Below, in pieces: positions 5,235 through 6,284 of a stretch of DNA of 6,284 bases (its first letter is position 1; each line of letters begins with the position of its first letter). The translations under genes and the position numbers were made by a program. Location of the stretch: contig VXPN01000241.1 in the NCBI GenBank assembly GCA_009839535.1, positions 1 to 6,284 of the forward strand, given 5' to 3'. This stretch comes from Boseongicola sp. SB0662_bin_57 (GTDB lineage: Bacteria > Pseudomonadota > Alphaproteobacteria > Rhodobacterales > Rhodobacteraceae). The notes under the pieces are model-generated. The model was not told where the DNA came from and did no database searches. It saw nothing but the letters and a program-made list of their open reading frames with translations.

Positions 5235-5558
5235 ATGCCCAAGGAAGAATGGGGCACCAAGCGGGTTTGCCCGACCACCGGCAAGAGGTTCTACGACCTC
5301 AACATGGATCCGGTCATCAGCCCGTATACCGGCGAGCCGATCGTCATTGACGCGGACAAGGCAAAGCGGATTGCGGCCGAAGAGGGAAAGGAAGCGGCGA
5401 ACGGCGCCGCCGAATTCGAGGACGAGAACATCGTGCTCGAAGACGACGATGACGATTCGGACGTGAACCTGGAGGACGAGGTTCTCGATGACGATGACGA
5501 CGACTCCAATGTCTCGCTCGATGAAATCGCGGACGTGCCCAAGGAAGACGACGACTGA
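5235..5558 (+). CDS. FYDLN_acid (TIGR02300) family protein
   Basis: This small protein of unknown function has 107 aa. Residues 1-45 carry the family core: WGTKRVCPTTGKRFYDLN, followed by DPVISPYTGEPI. The KRFYDLN motif defines the family. Some members flank it with CXXC pairs; here only one Cys (Cys12) remains, so a zinc ribbon is not expected. Residues 57-107 are dominated by Asp and Glu, with runs of five (71-74 with flanking Asp) and six acids (85-90). The tail should be disordered and strongly negative, as in the family. The ATG at 5235 is chosen because AGAGG lies 5 bases upstream and family proteins begin with MPKEEWGTKR-like sequence; GTG 5187 would add 16 residues. It precedes tRNA-Ala on the same strand by 71 bases. 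From memory this family is restricted largely to Alphaproteobacteria. No function should be assumed. Confidence 0.93.
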   Translation: MPKEEWGTKRVCPTTGKRFYDLNMDPVISPYTGEPIVIDADKAKRIAAEEGKEAANGAAEFEDENIVLEDDDDDSDVNLEDEVLDDDDDDSNVSLDEIADVPKEDDD

Positions 5559-5568
5559 TGAATTCGCT

Positions 5569-5584
5569 TGCGTGACGCCACGCA
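5569..5584 (+). repeat. Hairpin after the FYDLN_acid stop codon
   Basis: TGCGTG (5569-5574) pairs with CACGCA (5579-5584) around a 4-base loop, 10 bases after the stop codon. It is followed by TGCCTTTA rather than a T-run, so it is at best a weak terminator. Confidence 0.35.
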
Positions 5585-5605
5585 TGCCTTTACCCACGTC
5601 GATGT

Positions 5606-5624
5606 GGACGGCACGACGCCGTTC
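5606..5624 (+). terminator. Hairpin just upstream of tRNA-Ala, possible terminator
   Basis: GGACGGC (5606-5612) pairs with GCCGTTC (5618-5624), seven pairs including one G-U, around the loop ACGAC, followed by TTG. It ends 5 bases before the tRNA 5' end. It may terminate or attenuate FYDLN_acid transcription, or be a structured leader removed by RNase P if the two are co-transcribed. The short T-tail makes termination uncertain. Confidence 0.4.
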
Positions 5625-5629
5625 TTGAT

Positions 5630-5705
<76 letters not shown>

Positions 5706-5811
5706 CCGTCCCCCTGAAAGCTTGGGACTCAAGCGATCCGCTCCAAGCGGTCCGCCGCAACTTGACCCAAGGCCCGTCGGAATCCGCTCTTCGCAAGCCC
5801 GTTTCGTGACC
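5706..5811. other. Spacer between tRNA-Ala and lyase gene
   Basis: This is the shared 3' region of the convergent tRNA-Ala and lyase genes. A weak CCGC/GCGG hairpin with loop TCCAA is present near 5740, but I see no T-run terminator for either direction and no gene. Confidence 0.4.
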
Positions 5812-6284
5812 TCATTGCCGATCAAGCCGCTTCGCCTGCGCCAGCACGGCCCTGGCGCGCGCTTCAACGGGCGCGTCGATCATTCTTCCGTCCAGAACGG
5901 CCACTGCCTGCCCGCCCTCGCGCGCGCGCTCTGCCGCACTGACAACGCGCCGGGCGGCATCCCGTTCCGCTGGCGTCGGGGCGAAGGCCCGGTTCAAGGC
6001 TGCGACCTGGTCCGGGTGAATCGCGAAGCCGCCGGCGGCTCCCAGCGCGCGGGCCATGCCCGCAGCAGCTTCGAAGCGTTGCAGGTCCCGAAAGTCCGCA
6101 ACCGTGTCAGGCAGGACCAGCGGCGCCCGCCCTGCGGCCCGCGCCGCCTGTATCACCTGAAAGGCCGCGGGCAGCAGCAGTTCGGGCGCGGGAGGAGCCC
6201 CCATGTCGGTGGCGTAGTCCTCGACCCCAAATCCCAACCCGACGACCGACGGAGCGGCCTCGGCAACCGCGAGCGCCTCGATCA
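5812..6284 (-). CDS. CitE/HpcH-type CoA-ester lyase, 5' end outside window
   Basis: These are the C-terminal 156 residues of a HpcH/HpaI aldolase/citrate lyase beta-subunit family protein; the start lies beyond 6284. Family enzymes are magnesium-dependent TIM barrels that cleave or form carbon-carbon bonds in CoA thioesters such as (S)-citramalyl-, malyl- or beta-methylmalyl-CoA. Visible landmarks in order are IEALAVAEAAPSVVGLGFG, then VEDYATDMGAPP (the metal-site region), DTVADFRDLQRF, GGFAIHPDQVAALNRAF, PTPAERDAARRVVSAAE and the closing DGRMIDAPVEARARAVL. The GFxAIHPxQV and DGRMID motifs are diagnostic. The stop codon is TGA at 5812-5814. A TTG at 6237 is only an internal Leu codon, since homology continues unbroken past it to the window edge. 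It converges with tRNA-Ala and shows no link to the other genes here. The exact substrate cannot be told from this fragment. Confidence 0.92.
   Translation of the reverse strand, partial: IEALAVAEAAPSVVGLGFGVEDYATDMGAPPAPELLLPAAFQVIQAARAAGRAPLVLPDTVADFRDLQRFEAAAGMARALGAAGGFAIHPDQVAALNRAFAPTPAERDAARRVVSAAERAREGGQAVAVLDGRMIDAPVEARARAVLAQAKRLDRQ

Overview
The window is GC-rich and gene-dense and looks like a piece of an alphaproteobacterial chromosome, most likely Rhodobacterales-like. The main grounds are a FYDLN_acid (TIGR02300-type) gene directly upstream of a tRNA-Ala, a YgjP-type metallopeptidase with the alphaproteobacterial sequence style, and a CitE-like CoA-ester lyase. I assign it from family resemblance only. 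No plasmid, phage, insertion sequence, CRISPR array or toxin-antitoxin signature is visible.

Layout, left to right. Bases 1-883 hold no intact gene. They contain a decayed C-terminal piece of a 3-phosphoshikimate 1-carboxyvinyltransferase (aroA-like) gene at 120-449 (+), then about 430 bases of apparent non-coding DNA with a strong inverted repeat at 735-774. Three genes follow on the minus strand: a phytanoyl-CoA dioxygenase-family Fe(II)/2-oxoglutarate oxygenase (884-2077), a GntR/FCD transcription factor (2303-2947) and a YgjP-like zinc metallopeptidase (2979-3671). A gap of about 440 bases separates these from a divergent plus-strand ceramidase-domain (CREST) membrane protein (4116-4817). 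After another gap of about 420 bases come the FYDLN_acid gene (5235-5558, +) and tRNA-Ala(GGC) (5630-5705, +). The window ends inside a minus-strand CitE/HpcH-type lyase (5812-6284, 5' end missing).

The most coherent functional unit is the GntR regulator plus the oxygenase. They are co-oriented and adjacent, and the regulator has a perfect 14-bp palindrome five bases before its start codon. That palindrome contains a plausible -10 box, and the matching -35 box overlaps the stop codon of the metallopeptidase gene. The arrangement suggests an autoregulated, nearly leaderless regulator gene controlling use of a small-molecule substrate by the oxygenase; the substrate cannot be read from sequence. 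The metallopeptidase, ceramidase-like protein, FYDLN protein and lyase look like unrelated single-gene units.

I do not see a convincing undescribed multi-gene system. The observations most worth following are the operator/promoter/stop-codon overlap, the altered metal-site residues in the FCD domain, the complete ACER-type zinc site in a bacterial protein, and the truncated aroA-like remnant.
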